Source: Spinactinospora alkalitolerans
GTDB taxonomy: Bacteria; Actinomycetota; Actinomycetes; Streptosporangiales; Streptosporangiaceae
Assembly (NCBI RefSeq): GCF_013408795.1
Contig: NZ_JACCCC010000001.1
Span: 4,650,001-4,714,000, forward strand
Direction of reading: 5' to 3'
Length of the DNA: 64,000 bases
Shown: positions 29,655-39,071 of the stretch, piece after piece
Numbering within the stretch: position 1 is the first letter of the stretch
Layout: each line of letters starts with the position of its first letter
Notes under the pieces: generated by a model
The model's database searches: none
Seen by the model: only the letters and a program-made list of their open reading frames with translations
Told to the model about the DNA's origin: nothing
Translations under genes and position numbers: made by a program

Positions 29655-30668
29655 TTACTGCCCCGCCAAGATTTGACCGACGTATCTTGCCACTGCGCGT
29701 ACCGCTCCCATCGTTCCTGGGTAGTCCATTCGGGTCGGGCCGACCACCCCGAGTTTGGCCAGCGACTGGTCGCCGATTCCGTAACCGGCGGACACGATCG
29801 AGGTGGTGTGCAGCCCCTCGTGAGAGTTCTCCGCGCCGATGCGCACCGTGAGCATAGAGGGGTCGCCCACCTCCCCCAGCAAACGGATGAGGACGACGTT
29901 TTCTTCCAAGGCCTCCAGTACGCCACGCAGGCTAGCGGAGAATCCCATCGCGGCGAGATTCGCGGTGCCGCCGAGGACGACCTTCTCCTCGTGCTTCTCC
30001 ACGAGGCTCTCCAGCAGCACCGAGAGCACCGAGGCCGCCATCGGGCGCTCCTGGACGGGCAGCAGGAGCGGCACGCCCGACACCGCCCTGGGGACGTCGT
30101 TGAGCCACTTGCCGACGAGCGCCTGGTTCAGCACAGTGCGCAGGTTCTCGACGGAGGACTCGGTGACCTGCTCCATGCCGTCGATGACCCGCTGCTCCAC
30201 GCGGCCGGTGTCGGTGATCAGGACCATCATCACGCGCTGCGGGCCCAGCGGCACGAGTTCGACGTGCTGGACCGACGACCGCGTGAGCGAGGGGTACTGC
30301 ACGATGGCGACCTGGCGCGTCAGCTGGGCCAGCAGCCGCACGGTGCGGGCCACGATCTCGTCGAGGTCGACCGCCCCGGACAGGAACGTCTCGATCGCGC
30401 GGCGCTCCGCCACCGACAGCGGCTTGACCGTGGACAGCCGGTCGACGAACAGGCGGTAGCCCTTGTCGGTGGGGACCCGGCCGGCGCTGGTGTGCGGCTG
30501 GGCGATGTAGCCCTCCTCTTCGAGGGCGACCATGTCGTTGCGGATCGTCGCCGGCGAGACACCGAGACTGTGCCGGTCGACCAGCGTCTTGGATCCCACG
30601 GGCTCGTTCGTGGACACGTAGTCCTCGACGATGGCACGCAGCACCGCCAGTTTCCGGTCGTCGAGCAC
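29655..30668 (-). CDS. hrcA: Heat-inducible transcription repressor HrcA
   Basis: A repressor that binds CIRCE elements of chaperone operons. The 337-residue protein has an N-terminal winged helix ([27 protein letters not shown]-type helix reading [12 protein letters not shown]) and the [14 protein letters not shown] block. The C-terminal GAF-like domain is present. GTG at 30668 is chosen from GGAGG seven bases upstream; another in-frame GTG at 30686 lies within the CIRCE arm. A degenerate CIRCE immediately upstream implies autoregulation of hrcA–dnaJ. Confidence 0.95.
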   Translation of the reverse strand: MLDDRKLAVLRAIVEDYVSTNEPVGSKTLVDRHSLGVSPATIRNDMVALEEEGYIAQPHTSAGRVPTDKGYRLFVDRLSTVKPLSVAERRAIETFLSGAVDLDEIVARTVRLLAQLTRQVAIVQYPSLTRSSVQHVELVPLGPQRVMMVLITDTGRVEQRVIDGMEQVTESSVENLRTVLNQALVGKWLNDVPRAVSGVPLLLPVQERPMAASVLSVLLESLVEKHEEKVVLGGTANLAAMGFSASLRGVLEALEENVVLIRLLGEVGDPSMLTVRIGAENSHEGLHTTSIVSAGYGIGDQSLAKLGVVGPTRMDYPGTMGAVRAVARYVGQILAGQ

Positions 30669-30679
30669 GCGCTCACCTC

Positions 30680-30706
30680 CTGGCACTCCGTGGTCTTAAG
30701 TGCTAA
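30680..30706 (-). promoter_or_regulatory. CIRCE element upstream of hrcA
   Basis: On the minus strand TTAGCACTT-N9-GAGTGCCAG matches the consensus TTAGCACTC-N9-GAGTGCTAA at 8 of 9 and 7 of 9 arm positions. TAGAAT, a good -10 box, overlaps its 5' edge (minus strand from about 30710). Confidence 0.85.
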
Positions 30707-30938
30707 TTCTATGTCGCCCCGCCAAGTCGGCCCCCAACCGGTGAACGACGTGCGGCGGGTGTCCGCCGAGATCACGGGCGAGTCCGCCGCCCGGCCACCC
30801 CGCCGGCGGTCGGCCGATCCTCTCATGTCCGGGTCACAACGCGAGGTCGGAGCGGTCGCCGGCGCCCGGAGCGCCTTCGGCGACACGCCGACGGCCGATC
30901 CGGGACGCGACCCCGGCGCACCGCTACAATCCGGGCCC

Positions 30939-31781
30939 GTGCGCACCAACTCCGGCAAGAGATACGACGAGGACGTGCTCGCGGGCGACTGGCGCCGCCC
31001 CCGCAAGGGGCAGGTCCCGACGGTCCCCGCCGAGCACGGGCTCGTCCTGGAGTCCGCGGACGAGGGGTTCTGCGGCGCGGTCGTCACCTGGGACCGCAGC
31101 ACCGTCACGCTGGAGGACCGCAAGGGCCGGCGCCGGGTGTTCGACCTCGCCCCGGCGGCCTTCCTCGTCGACGGCGCGCCCGTCACCGTCGTGCGCCCCG
31201 CGGCGGCACCGGCCACCGGGCGGCCGCGCAGCGCCTCCGGTTCCATCGCGGTACGGGATCTGCGGTCCCGGGTCGCCAGGGAGAGCCGGATCTACGTCGA
31301 GGGCGTGCACGACGCCGAGCTCGTGGAGCGGGTCTGGGGGCACGACCTGCGCGTGGAGGGCGTGGTCGTGGAGTACCTGGAGGGCGTCGACCACCTCCCC
31401 GAGGTCGTCGAGGAATTCGGTCCCGGGCCGGAGCGGCGGCTCGGCGTGCTGGTGGACCACCTCGTGCCCGGGTCCAAGGAGAGCCGGATCGCCGAGCGCG
31501 CGGCCTCCCCGCACGTGCTCGTCGTCGGCCACCCGTTCGTCGACGTGTGGGCCGCGGTGAAGCCCTCGGCCGTCGGCATCGCCTCGTGGCCGGAGGTGCC
31601 GCGGGGAGTGCCGTGGAAGGAGGGCGTGCTCGACGCCCTCGGCTGGCGGATGGAGCCGGGCGACGCCTGGCGGCGCATCCTGGACTCGGTCCGGACCTAC
31701 GCGGATCTGGAACCGGAGCTCCTGGGGCGCGTCGAAGAACTGATCGACTTCGTCACCGTCCCGCAGCCGGCCGGGGACTAG
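30939..31781 (+). CDS. DUF3097 family protein
   Basis: A conserved actinobacterial protein, 280 residues, usually found near hrcA. An N-terminal beta-rich portion (about 1-95) is followed by a Toprim-like pattern: IYVEGVHDAELVERVWG, GVVVEYLEGVDHL, LGVLVDHLVPGSKESR, and then VLVVGHPFVDVWAAV. Toprim domains cut or join nucleic acid, but the match is by eye only. The GTG start lies eight bases after a -10-like TACAAT (30925-30930), suggesting a leaderless transcript. Function unknown. Confidence 0.8.
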   Translation: MRTNSGKRYDEDVLAGDWRRPRKGQVPTVPAEHGLVLESADEGFCGAVVTWDRSTVTLEDRKGRRRVFDLAPAAFLVDGAPVTVVRPAAAPATGRPRSASGSIAVRDLRSRVARESRIYVEGVHDAELVERVWGHDLRVEGVVVEYLEGVDHLPEVVEEFGPGPERRLGVLVDHLVPGSKESRIAERAASPHVLVVGHPFVDVWAAVKPSAVGIASWPEVPRGVPWKEGVLDALGWRMEPGDAWRRILDSVRTYADLEPELLGRVEELIDFVTVPQPAGD

Positions 31782-31881
31782 GCTCAGGGGCAGGACCGCG
31801 CAGTGACCGCGCCCGACGTTGCCAGGAAGGCCCGGCGCGGATGTCCGGCCCATCGCAATCGGCACACAGCCAGAGGAAACC

Positions 31882-33291
31882 ATGAGCGAGACACCGCCCA
31901 ACCACCCTCCGCCCCAGGACCCGTCCTCGGACGGTCGGCCAGGGTACGGCCAGGCGCCCTCGGACGGTCGGCCGGACCACGGGCAGGCGGACACCGGCGG
32001 ACAGCCCGGCCCGGGTCGATCGCCGTCCGGGGGCCAGCCCGCGTACGGCGATCAGCCCGGCTACGGGGAGCAGCCCCAGCAGCCCGGCTACGCCCACCCC
32101 TCGGGCGACCAGCAGCCTTACGGCGGGCAGGGCTACGGCCAGCAGGCTTACGGCCAACAGCCGGGCTACACCCAGCCCTCGGGCGAGCAGCAGCCCCACC
32201 CCCAGCAGCCTTACGGACAGCCTCAGGGCTCCTCCGGCGGTCAGCCGACCTACGGCGCCCACCCCGGATACGCCCAGCAGCCCCAGCAGGGATACGGCCA
32301 ACAGCCCGGCTACGCCCACCCCTCCGGTGACCAGCAGCCTTACGGCGGGCAGGGCTACGGCCAGCAGGCTTACGGCCAACAGCCGGGCTACACCCAGCCC
32401 TCGGGCGAGCAGCAGCCCCACCCCCAGCAGCCTTACGGACAGCCTCAGGGCTCCTCCGGCGGTCAGCCGACCTACGGCGCCCACCCCGGATACGCCCAGC
32501 AGCCCCAGCAGGGATACGGCCAACAGCCCGGCTACGCCCACCCCTCGGGCGACCAGCAGCCCTACAGTCAGCAGGCTTACGGCCAGCAGCCCGGATACGC
32601 CCAGCCCAGCGGCGCCCACCCCGGATACGCCCAGCAGCCCCAGCAGGGATACGGCCAACAGCCCGGCTACGCCCACCCCTCGGGCGACCAGCAGCCTTAC
32701 GGCGGGCAGGGCTACGGCCAGCAGGCTTACGGCCAACAGCCGGGCTACGCCCAGCCCTCGGGCGAGCAGCAGCCCTATGCCCAGCCGCAGCCCGGCTACG
32801 CCGACCAGCCCCAGGCTCCCGGCCACCCCGGCGCCGAACAGCAGCCCTACGGCCAACAGGGGTACGCCCACCAGCCGGGCTACACCCAGCAGGGAGCGCC
32901 CGTCGGCCACCCGGGCCAGGCCCAGGGGTCCCCCGGCGGCTCCGACGACACCACGTGGTCGATGATCGCCCACCTGGCCGGCGTCATCATGGCGTGCGCC
33001 GGCTGGCTGCCCGCACTGATCGTCTACCTGGTCAAGAAGGAGCGGTCCCCCTACGTGCGGCACCACGCCTCCGAGGCGCTCAACTTCCAGTTGACGCTGC
33101 TGATCCCCTACATCATCAGTTGGGTGGTCTTCATCGCGCTGGGCGTGTTCGCACCGGACCTGTCGCGGATCGGCTCGGGTCTGATCAGCGTCGTGTGGCT
33201 GGCCTCCATCGTCTTCGGCGTCCTCGCCGCCGTCAACGTCAGCAAGGGCGGCTGGTACCGCTACCCGGTGGCGATCCGGATGGTCAAGTAG
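31882..33291 (+). CDS. DUF4870 membrane protein with long Tyr/Gln/Gly/Pro-rich repeat domain
   Basis: The 469-residue protein has about 350 residues of low-complexity sequence built from [17 protein letters not shown]-like units. A C-terminal DUF4870 membrane domain (about 355-469) follows, with [24 protein letters not shown], three hydrophobic segments and the closing [12 protein letters not shown] at 31882 follows GAGG. At DNA level two 222 bp units (32081-32302 and 32303-32524) are nearly identical, and further partial copies follow, so the repeat number probably varies. A paralogue lies 203 bp downstream. Function unknown. Confidence 0.85.
   Translation: MSETPPNHPPPQDPSSDGRPGYGQAPSDGRPDHGQADTGGQPGPGRSPSGGQPAYGDQPGYGEQPQQPGYAHPSGDQQPYGGQGYGQQAYGQQPGYTQPSGEQQPHPQQPYGQPQGSSGGQPTYGAHPGYAQQPQQGYGQQPGYAHPSGDQQPYGGQGYGQQAYGQQPGYTQPSGEQQPHPQQPYGQPQGSSGGQPTYGAHPGYAQQPQQGYGQQPGYAHPSGDQQPYSQQAYGQQPGYAQPSGAHPGYAQQPQQGYGQQPGYAHPSGDQQPYGGQGYGQQAYGQQPGYAQPSGEQQPYAQPQPGYADQPQAPGHPGAEQQPYGQQGYAHQPGYTQQGAPVGHPGQAQGSPGGSDDTTWSMIAHLAGVIMACAGWLPALIVYLVKKERSPYVRHHASEALNFQLTLLIPYIISWVVFIALGVFAPDLSRIGSGLISVVWLASIVFGVLAAVNVSKGGWYRYPVAIRMVK
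32081..32524 (+). repeat. Two tandem 222 bp coding repeats (74 residues each)
   Basis: The phrase AGCCCGGCTACGCCCACC recurs at 32081, 32303 and 32525, exactly 222 bases apart. Units one and two are almost identical, while the third diverges after about 30 bases, and a fourth related stretch begins near 32659. All copies are in frame. Confidence 0.9.
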
Positions 33292-33494
33292 TCGGACCGA
33301 TCATGGAACCCCGGCGCCGGTGGGCCCGTCAGAGGAACGGGACGGGTCCGCCGGCGCTGTCGCGCGGCGACCGGCGCGGGTAGGTTGGGGACATCGGCAC
33401 GTCGCCGCATGGCCGCGCGGATCCGGCCGGACCACCGGACGTCGCCGACCGCACACATCCGTACCGGCCGTGCGGGCAGGAAGTCGAGGAGATC

Positions 33495-33998
33495 ATGAGC
33501 AACCCCTATCCCAATCCGCCCTATGACGGGCAGGACGGCCAGAGCGGCTACCCCGGCGGCTACGGCCCCGCGCCGGGCGCCGGCCCCTACAGCGGCGGGC
33601 AGCCGGGCTACGGGCAGCAGCCCCCGAACACGCAGCAGCCCGGGTACGGTCAGTTCGGCTACGGGCAGCAGCCCGGCCCCTCCGGCGACGACAACACCTT
33701 CGCGCTGCTGTCCCACCTGGGCGGGCTCCTCCTGGGGTTCGTCGCGCCACTGGTGGTCTTCCTGATCAAGAAGGACGAGTCGCCCTACGTCCGGCACCAC
33801 GCGGTCGAGGCGCTGAACTTCCAGATCACGATGTGCATCGGCTACGTCGTCTCCGGCGTCCTGTCGATCGTGCTGATCGGGCTCCTGCTGCTCCCGATCG
33901 TCTTCATCGTGTCCCTGGTCTTCTCGATCATGGCGACCATGGCGGCCAACCGGGGCGAGTGGTACTCCTACCCGTTCAACATCCGCATGGTGAAGTAG
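33495..33998 (+). CDS. DUF4870 membrane protein, short paralogue
   Basis: A 167-residue protein: a Tyr/Gly/Gln/Pro-rich N-terminus of about 65 residues, then DUF4870 with [36 protein letters not shown], two or three further hydrophobic segments and YPFNIRMVK at the end. The C-terminal half closely resembles the preceding gene. GAGGAG precedes the ATG. It ends nine bases from the convergent hemW stop. Confidence 0.88.
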   Translation: MSNPYPNPPYDGQDGQSGYPGGYGPAPGAGPYSGGQPGYGQQPPNTQQPGYGQFGYGQQPGPSGDDNTFALLSHLGGLLLGFVAPLVVFLIKKDESPYVRHHAVEALNFQITMCIGYVVSGVLSIVLIGLLLLPIVFIVSLVFSIMATMAANRGEWYSYPFNIRMVK

Positions 33999-34007
33999 CC
34001 GCCCGGC

Positions 34008-35258
34008 TCAGCTCAGGTCGCGCACGACCGCGTCGGCGAGCAGCCTGCCCCGCCGGGTGAGGACCGCCAGCCCTCGCGCGTGCGCGTCCGGGTCCAGCAG
34101 CCCGTCGGCGACGGCCCGGGCGGCGGCGGCCCGCCCGGATCCGTCGAGCAGGTCCAGCGGGCACCCGTCGGCGATACGCAGTTCCAGCATGATCCGCTCG
34201 AACCGGCGGTCCTCGTCGTCCAGCACCTCCCGGGCCTGCCCGGGCGCGCGCCCGTCGGCGAGCCGGGCGGCGTAGGCCGCCGGATGCTTGACGTTCCACC
34301 AGCGGGTGCCGCCGACGTGGCTGTGCGCGCCGGGGCCCACGCCCCACCAGTCGCCGCCGGTCCAGTAGAGCAGGTTGTGCCGGCTGCGGCCGGTCTCGTC
34401 GGCCGCCCAGTTCGAGACCTCGTACCAGTGCAGGCCCGCGGCCGTCAGCAGGTCGTCGGCCATCAGATAGCGGTCGGCCATGGCGTCGTCGTCGGGCGGG
34501 GCCAGCTCGCCGCGCCGAACCCGCGCCGCGAGCCGGGTGCCCTCCTCCACGATCAGGGAGTAGGCCGAGACGTGGTCGGGTCCCGCGGCGATCGCCGCCT
34601 GCAGGGATTCCTTCCAGTCGGCGTCGCTCTCCCCCGGCGTGCCGTAGATGAGGTCGAGGTTGACGTGGTCGAAGCCCGCCTCCCGGGCCCAGGCGACGCA
34701 GTCCTGCGGCCGCCCCGGCGTGTGGGCGCGGTCCAGGACCGAGAGCACGTGCGGCCGCGCGCTCTGCATCCCGAAGGAGACCCGGGTGAATCCGGCATCG
34801 CGCAACCGCAGGAGGTAGTCGCGGTCGACGGTTTCGGGGTTGGCCTCGGTCGTGACCTCGGCTCCGGGCTCCAGGCCGAACTCCGCGTCGATCGCCGAGA
34901 GGACGCGGCCCAGGTCCTGCGGGCTCAGCAGGGTCGGCGTGCCGCCGCCGACGAACACGGTGCGCACCGGCGCGTCCGCGGGGCCCAGCACCCGGCGGGC
35001 CAGCCCGATCTCGGCGGCGGCGAGGTCGGTGTAGGTCTCGCGGGAAGCGGTGGCGCCGCCGTCGCGGGAGCGCAGTTCCTCGGCGGTGTAGGTGTTGAAG
35101 TCGCAGTAGCCGCAGCGGGTGACGCAGAACGGCACGTGCACGTACACCCCTAACGGCCGCGCGCCCACCCCGGCCAGCGAACCGGCGGGCAGCGAGCCGT
35201 CGTCGGGCACGGGCTCCCCGCCCAAGGGGACAGAAGGCATGTTCCCAGTGTCGGTCAT
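34008..35258 (-). CDS. hemW: Radical SAM heme chaperone HemW
   Basis: HemW delivers heme to respiratory proteins; it is related to coproporphyrinogen dehydrogenase but lacks that activity. The 416-residue protein has CVTRCGYCDF (CxxxCxxC, 4Fe-4S), VFVGGGTPTLL, and the HemW-type HNLLYWTGGDWWGVGPGAHS motif. The start may be ATG 35258 or ATG 35240. It precedes lepA in many actinobacteria; here the MOSC and maltose genes intervene. Confidence 0.93.
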   Translation of the reverse strand: MTDTGNMPSVPLGGEPVPDDGSLPAGSLAGVGARPLGVYVHVPFCVTRCGYCDFNTYTAEELRSRDGGATASRETYTDLAAAEIGLARRVLGPADAPVRTVFVGGGTPTLLSPQDLGRVLSAIDAEFGLEPGAEVTTEANPETVDRDYLLRLRDAGFTRVSFGMQSARPHVLSVLDRAHTPGRPQDCVAWAREAGFDHVNLDLIYGTPGESDADWKESLQAAIAAGPDHVSAYSLIVEEGTRLAARVRRGELAPPDDDAMADRYLMADDLLTAAGLHWYEVSNWAADETGRSRHNLLYWTGGDWWGVGPGAHSHVGGTRWWNVKHPAAYAARLADGRAPGQAREVLDDEDRRFERIMLELRIADGCPLDLLDGSGRAAAARAVADGLLDPDAHARGLAVLTRRGRLLADAVVRDLS

Positions 35259-35439
35259 GGCGGGCACCCGATGGGACGTCCCCGACCGGGGACGGAGTCG
35301 CTGCATGGTGCCTCCGCCGACGGTGCCGCTGCTGTGCCGCCGCTGTGCGGCCCTGCCTGCTGCCGGGCGACGGTGCACACCGCCCCCGGCCCCAGGGGTC
35401 GTGAAGCCGTGGAAGGGACCCACACGACCGGCGCAGACA

Positions 35440-36093
35440 TCAGTGGTTGCGCGCGAGCTGCCGCTCCACCTGGTGCGCCGCGGTATCCCACTTGTGCGAG
35501 CGCCCGGGGATGTCGAGCACCCTGCGGAGCAGGTCGGCGTCGCGGTCGCGGGTCGCCCGGAACGCGGCGGTGAGGTCGATGCCGTGGCCGGGGCGGTGCT
35601 CGACCGTGACCGGGTCGCCGGCGCGGAGCTCGCCCTCCTCAAGGACCCGGAGATAGGCGCCGGTGCGGGCCTCGTCGGTGAACCGCCTGACCCACCCCTT
35701 CTCCGCCATCCAGTTGCGAAACACCGAGCAGGGCGTGCGCGGCAGGACGACCTCCAGCAGCACGGTGCCGATGCGCCAGCGCTCACCGATCAGCGCCCGG
35801 CTGACCTCGACGCCGCGGGTGGTGAGGTTCTCCCCGAACACGCCGTCGCGCAGGGGACGTCCGAGCCGCTGCTGCCACAGGTCGAGCTCTTCCCTGGCGT
35901 AGGCGTAGACGGCCTGGTCGGGCCCGCCGTGGTGGTCGGTGTCGACCTGCTCGTCGCCGTCGAGCCCGAGCGCGCGGACGGTGACCCCGCCGTCGACCGC
36001 CCGCTTGTCGATGGCGGTGCGCCCGAGCGGGTTGGCCCATTCGGCGTCCCTGCCCCGGCCGACGTTGACTGACTGCACGATCCCGGTCTCCAT
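35440..36093 (-). CDS. MOSC-domain protein (YiiM-like)
   Basis: A 217-residue stand-alone MOSC protein. It shows LDGDEQVDTDHHGGPDQAVYAYA, the GENLTTRGV segment, and the conserved Cys in LPRTPCSVFRNWM. MOSC domains carry sulfur or molybdenum-cofactor-linked chemistry; YiiM-type proteins reduce N-hydroxylated compounds with Moco. No partner reductase is adjacent. It is on the same strand as hemW with a 181 bp gap. Confidence 0.87.
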   Translation of the reverse strand: METGIVQSVNVGRGRDAEWANPLGRTAIDKRAVDGGVTVRALGLDGDEQVDTDHHGGPDQAVYAYAREELDLWQQRLGRPLRDGVFGENLTTRGVEVSRALIGERWRIGTVLLEVVLPRTPCSVFRNWMAEKGWVRRFTDEARTGAYLRVLEEGELRAGDPVTVEHRPGHGIDLTAAFRATRDRDADLLRRVLDIPGRSHKWDTAAHQVERQLARNH

Positions 36094-36160
36094 GGCAGAA
36101 AACTATGCCAGCGGGATCCGGAGGGAAAACCGGCGATCGCGCGGCCCGGCGCGGCCGCGG

Positions 36161-37195
36161 CTACCCGACCGGCGCCTTCTGGGACGCGCCGGAGCGGGCC
36201 GACCCGGTCGATCCCCGCATCACCAGCTCCGGGTCGAACATGTACTCGGTGCGGGATGCGGCGTGCCCGGCGATCTCGTCGCACAGCGCCCGCACCGCCG
36301 CCAGCGCCATCGACTGGATGGGCTGGCGCACAGTGGTCAGGGGCGGGTCGGTGAACGCGATGAGCTGGGAGTCGTCGTAGCCGACCACCGAGAAGTCGCC
36401 CGGGACCGACAGCCCGCGCTGGCGGGCGGCTCGGACGGCGCCGAGCGCCATCAGGTCGGAGCCGCACACGACGGCGGTGGCGCCGCGGTCGATCAGCCGG
36501 CCGGCCGCGGCGTGCCCGCCCTCGACGCCGAAGAGGGACAGCTCCACCAGGTCCTCGTCCACGGACAGGCCGTTGGCCGCCATCGCGGCGCGGTAGCCTT
36601 CGAGTTTGCGCCGCACCGGCACGTAGCGCTGCGGACCGCTGGTGAAGCCGATCCCGGTGTGGCCGAGCGCGGCGAGGTGGTTCACCGCGAGTCGGCTGGC
36701 GGCGCGGTCGTCGCAGGAGACGAACGCCGCCGGGACGTCCTCGGCGTACCCGTTGACCAGGACGATCGGCAGCCTGCGGGCGAGCAGCGCCCGGTAGCGG
36801 TCGTGGCCGGCCGTGGTGTCGGCGTGCAGCCCCGAAACGAATACGATGCCCGAGACGTTGCGCTCCAGCAGCATTTCGACGTACTCGTCCTCGGCGATGC
36901 CCCCGGGTGTCTGGGTGCACAGGACGGGGGTGTAGCCGTGCTGGGCGAGCGCCCCCTCGGCGGCCTGGGCGAACATCGGGAATATCGGGTTCTCCAGCTC
37001 CGGGACCACCATCCCGACGAGTCCGGCCGAGCGCTGGCGCAGCCGGGCCGGGCGTTCGTAGCCCAGGACGTCGAGGGCGGTCAGCACGGCCTTGCGGGTG
37101 TCGGCGCCCACTCCGGGCTTGTCGTTGAGCACCCGGGAAACCGTTGCCTCGCTCACGCCGGCCTGGCGGGCGATGTCGGTTAGTCGTGGACCCAT
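36161..37195 (-). CDS. LacI-family transcriptional regulator of the maltose/alpha-glucoside cluster
   Basis: A 344-residue LacI-type repressor. The N-terminal HTH reads LTDIARQAGVSEATVSRVLND with the hinge helix after it, then a periplasmic-binding-protein-like effector domain (from about residue 60, GLVGMVVPELENPIFPMF). Divergent from the GH13 glucosidase and followed there by the sugar ABC genes, it is probably the local maltose or alpha-glucoside repressor. A palindrome CTTGCGCAAG lies in the shared promoter region. Confidence 0.92.
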   Translation of the reverse strand: MGPRLTDIARQAGVSEATVSRVLNDKPGVGADTRKAVLTALDVLGYERPARLRQRSAGLVGMVVPELENPIFPMFAQAAEGALAQHGYTPVLCTQTPGGIAEDEYVEMLLERNVSGIVFVSGLHADTTAGHDRYRALLARRLPIVLVNGYAEDVPAAFVSCDDRAASRLAVNHLAALGHTGIGFTSGPQRYVPVRRKLEGYRAAMAANGLSVDEDLVELSLFGVEGGHAAAGRLIDRGATAVVCGSDLMALGAVRAARQRGLSVPGDFSVVGYDDSQLIAFTDPPLTTVRQPIQSMALAAVRALCDEIAGHAASRTEYMFDPELVMRGSTGSARSGASQKAPVG

Positions 37196-37243
37196 GAGAG
37201 CACTCTAATGGAGAAAACCGGCACACGATTGAAAGAACTAGGT

Positions 37244-37262
37244 AATCTTGCGCAAGTAATTT
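37244..37262. promoter_or_regulatory. Candidate LacI-family operator between regulator and glucosidase genes
   Basis: CTTGCGCAAG (37247-37256) is a perfect palindrome with A/T flanks. Its right half GCAAGTAATT is nearly repeated as GCAAGAAATT at 39054-39063 upstream of the binding-protein gene. Confidence 0.6.
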
Positions 37263-37302
37263 CAGCCTGTCGTCATCGCTCAGGCGATACGGAGGGAATC
37301 CC

Positions 37303-38931
37303 ATGCAGTTGACCCCCGAGCCCGACACCGCAGCTCCCAGCGCCCGCCGAGGATGGTGGCGCGACGCGGTGATCTACCAGGTCTACGTGCGCAGCTTCGC
37401 CGACTCCAACGGCGACGGAGAGGGCGACCTGCCCGGCATCCGGCAGCGGCTGCCCAAGCTGGCCGCGTTGGGCGTCGACGCCGTCTGGCTCACCCCTTTC
37501 TACGTGTCCCCGCTCGCCGACGGCGGCTACGACGTGGCGGACTACCGCGACGTCGATCCGCGGTTCGGCACTCTCGCCGACTTCGACGAGCTGCTGGAGT
37601 CGGCCCACGACCTGGGCCTGCGGGTGATCATCGACATCGTCCCCAACCACACCTCTTCGGCGCACCGCTGGTTCCGCGAGGCCGTCGAGGCGGGCCCCGG
37701 CTCCCCGGAGCGGCGGCGCTACGTGTTCCGCCCCGGCAAGGGGCCCGACGGCGACGAGCCGCCGAACAACTGGAAGTCGATCTTCGGCGGCGCCGCGTGG
37801 ACCCGGCTGAAGCGCCCGGACGGCACCCCCGAGGAGTGGTACCTGCACCTGTTCGACGCCGAGCAGCCCGATCTCGACTGGACCAGCCCGGAGGTGCGCG
37901 ACGAGTTCGACGACGTGCTGCGGTTCTGGCTGGACCGGGGCGTGGACGGCTTCCGCATCGACGTGGCCCACGGCATGGTCAAGGACCCCTCGCTGCCCGA
38001 CATCGCCGAGGGCCAGGAGGCCGGCCTGCTCGACGGGCACACCCGGCTGCCCTACTTCGACCAGGACGGCGTGCACGAGATCTACCGGCACTGGCGCGCG
38101 CTCCTGGACGGCTACGACGACCGGGCCATGGTCGCCGAGGCCTGGGTGGAGGACGCCCAGCGGGTGGCGCGCTACCTGCGGCCCGACGAGCTGCACCAGG
38201 CGTTCAACTTCGAGTACCTGACCGCCCCGTGGCGCAGCGCCGGGCTGCGCACCGTCATCGAGGGCTCGCTGGCCGCCAACGCCGCGGTGGGAGCACCCAC
38301 GACCTGGGTGCTGTCCAACCACGACGTGGTCCGCCACGTCACCCGGTTCGGCGGCGGGGAGGCGGGGCTGCGCCGGGCCGGGGCCGCCACGCTGCTCATG
38401 CTGGCCCTGCCCGGCTCGGTCTACCTCTACCAGGGCGAGGAGCTCGGCCTCCCCGAGGTCACCGACCTGCCCGAGGAGTCGCTGCAGGACCCGACCTGGG
38501 AGCGCTCCGGCCGCACCGAGCGGGGCAGGGACGGATGCCGGGTGCCGCTGCCCTGGGAGGGCGCTGAGCCGCCGTTCGGCTTCGGTCCGGCCGGCAGCGA
38601 GCCGTGGCTGCCGGTTCCGGCGCAGTGGCGGACGCTGACCCGCGCCGCCCAGGAGGCCGACCCCGGTTCGACGCTGTCGCTCTACACCGAGGCGCTGCGA
38701 CTCCGGCGCGAGCTGGACGCCCTCGGTGACGGCACGCTGACCTGGCTGGACTCCCCCGCCGAGACCCTGGTCTTCCGGCGCGACCCCGGGTTCGTCTGCG
38801 CGGTCAACCTCGGTTCCGAGGAGGTGCGGTTGCCGTTGAGCGGGGAGGTCCTGCTCGCCGGCGCCGGGGTGGAGGCGCGCGACGGCGTGCTCGTGCTGCC
38901 GCCCGACACCGCCGCGTGGCTGCGCGACTGA
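37303..38931 (+). CDS. GH13 alpha-glucosidase
   Basis: A 542-residue cytoplasmic glycoside hydrolase (no signal peptide) that should release glucose from imported maltose or related alpha-glucosides. The GH13 regions are visible: DIVPNHTS, GFRIDVAHGM with the nucleophile Asp, VAEAWV with the acid/base Glu, and LSNHDVVRH with the transition-state Asp. The QVYVRSFADSNGDGEGDLPGI start is typical of oligo-1,6-/alpha-glucosidase subfamilies, and QGEELGLPE closes the barrel. A strong terminator follows, so the transporter genes have their own promoter. Confidence 0.93.
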   Translation: MQLTPEPDTAAPSARRGWWRDAVIYQVYVRSFADSNGDGEGDLPGIRQRLPKLAALGVDAVWLTPFYVSPLADGGYDVADYRDVDPRFGTLADFDELLESAHDLGLRVIIDIVPNHTSSAHRWFREAVEAGPGSPERRRYVFRPGKGPDGDEPPNNWKSIFGGAAWTRLKRPDGTPEEWYLHLFDAEQPDLDWTSPEVRDEFDDVLRFWLDRGVDGFRIDVAHGMVKDPSLPDIAEGQEAGLLDGHTRLPYFDQDGVHEIYRHWRALLDGYDDRAMVAEAWVEDAQRVARYLRPDELHQAFNFEYLTAPWRSAGLRTVIEGSLAANAAVGAPTTWVLSNHDVVRHVTRFGGGEAGLRRAGAATLLMLALPGSVYLYQGEELGLPEVTDLPEESLQDPTWERSGRTERGRDGCRVPLPWEGAEPPFGFGPAGSEPWLPVPAQWRTLTRAAQEADPGSTLSLYTEALRLRRELDALGDGTLTWLDSPAETLVFRRDPGFVCAVNLGSEEVRLPLSGEVLLAGAGVEARDGVLVLPPDTAAWLRD

Positions 38932-38946
38932 CCTCGGCTCCTTCTC

Positions 38947-38980
38947 ACGGCCCGGACGCTCCCCGAGGCGTCCGGGCCGT
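38947..38980 (+). terminator. Terminator after GH13 gene
   Basis: A 13 bp perfect stem pairs 38947-38959 with 38968-38980, loop of 8, 15 bases after the stop codon. Confidence 0.8.
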
Positions 38981-39032
38981 TCGCCGTTACGGGAAGGTTT
39001 CCGCGAGATCGCCGCCTCCTTTCGGAAAGTTT

Positions 39033-39071
39033 TTGGAAGGGCTTCCAATGCCTGCAAGAAATTGCTAGCGT
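39033..39071 (+). promoter_or_regulatory. Promoter and operator of the sugar ABC operon
   Basis: TTCCAA (39043-39048) and TAGCGT (39066-39071) are 17 bases apart. A palindrome TTGGAA-N4-TTCCAA (39033-39048) covers the -35 box. CTGCAAG (39052-39058) in the spacer resembles the site at 37247. This would suit repression by the LacI-type regulator. Confidence 0.6.

Noticed and set aside
28446-30938. Long in-frame extension upstream of the DUF3097 gene
   Set aside because: It runs antisense through dnaJ and hrcA; DUF3097 proteins are about the length given by the GTG at 30939.
32081-32760. Possible CRISPR array
   Set aside because: The repeats are 222 bp, in frame and coding, without 25-40 bp repeats and unique spacers. 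No cas genes are present.
31753-33066. A hydrophobic Leu/Val/Ala repeat protein antisense to the first DUF4870 gene
   Set aside because: It is the complement of the Tyr/Gln/Gly repeats. The sense protein has a conserved domain and an RBS.
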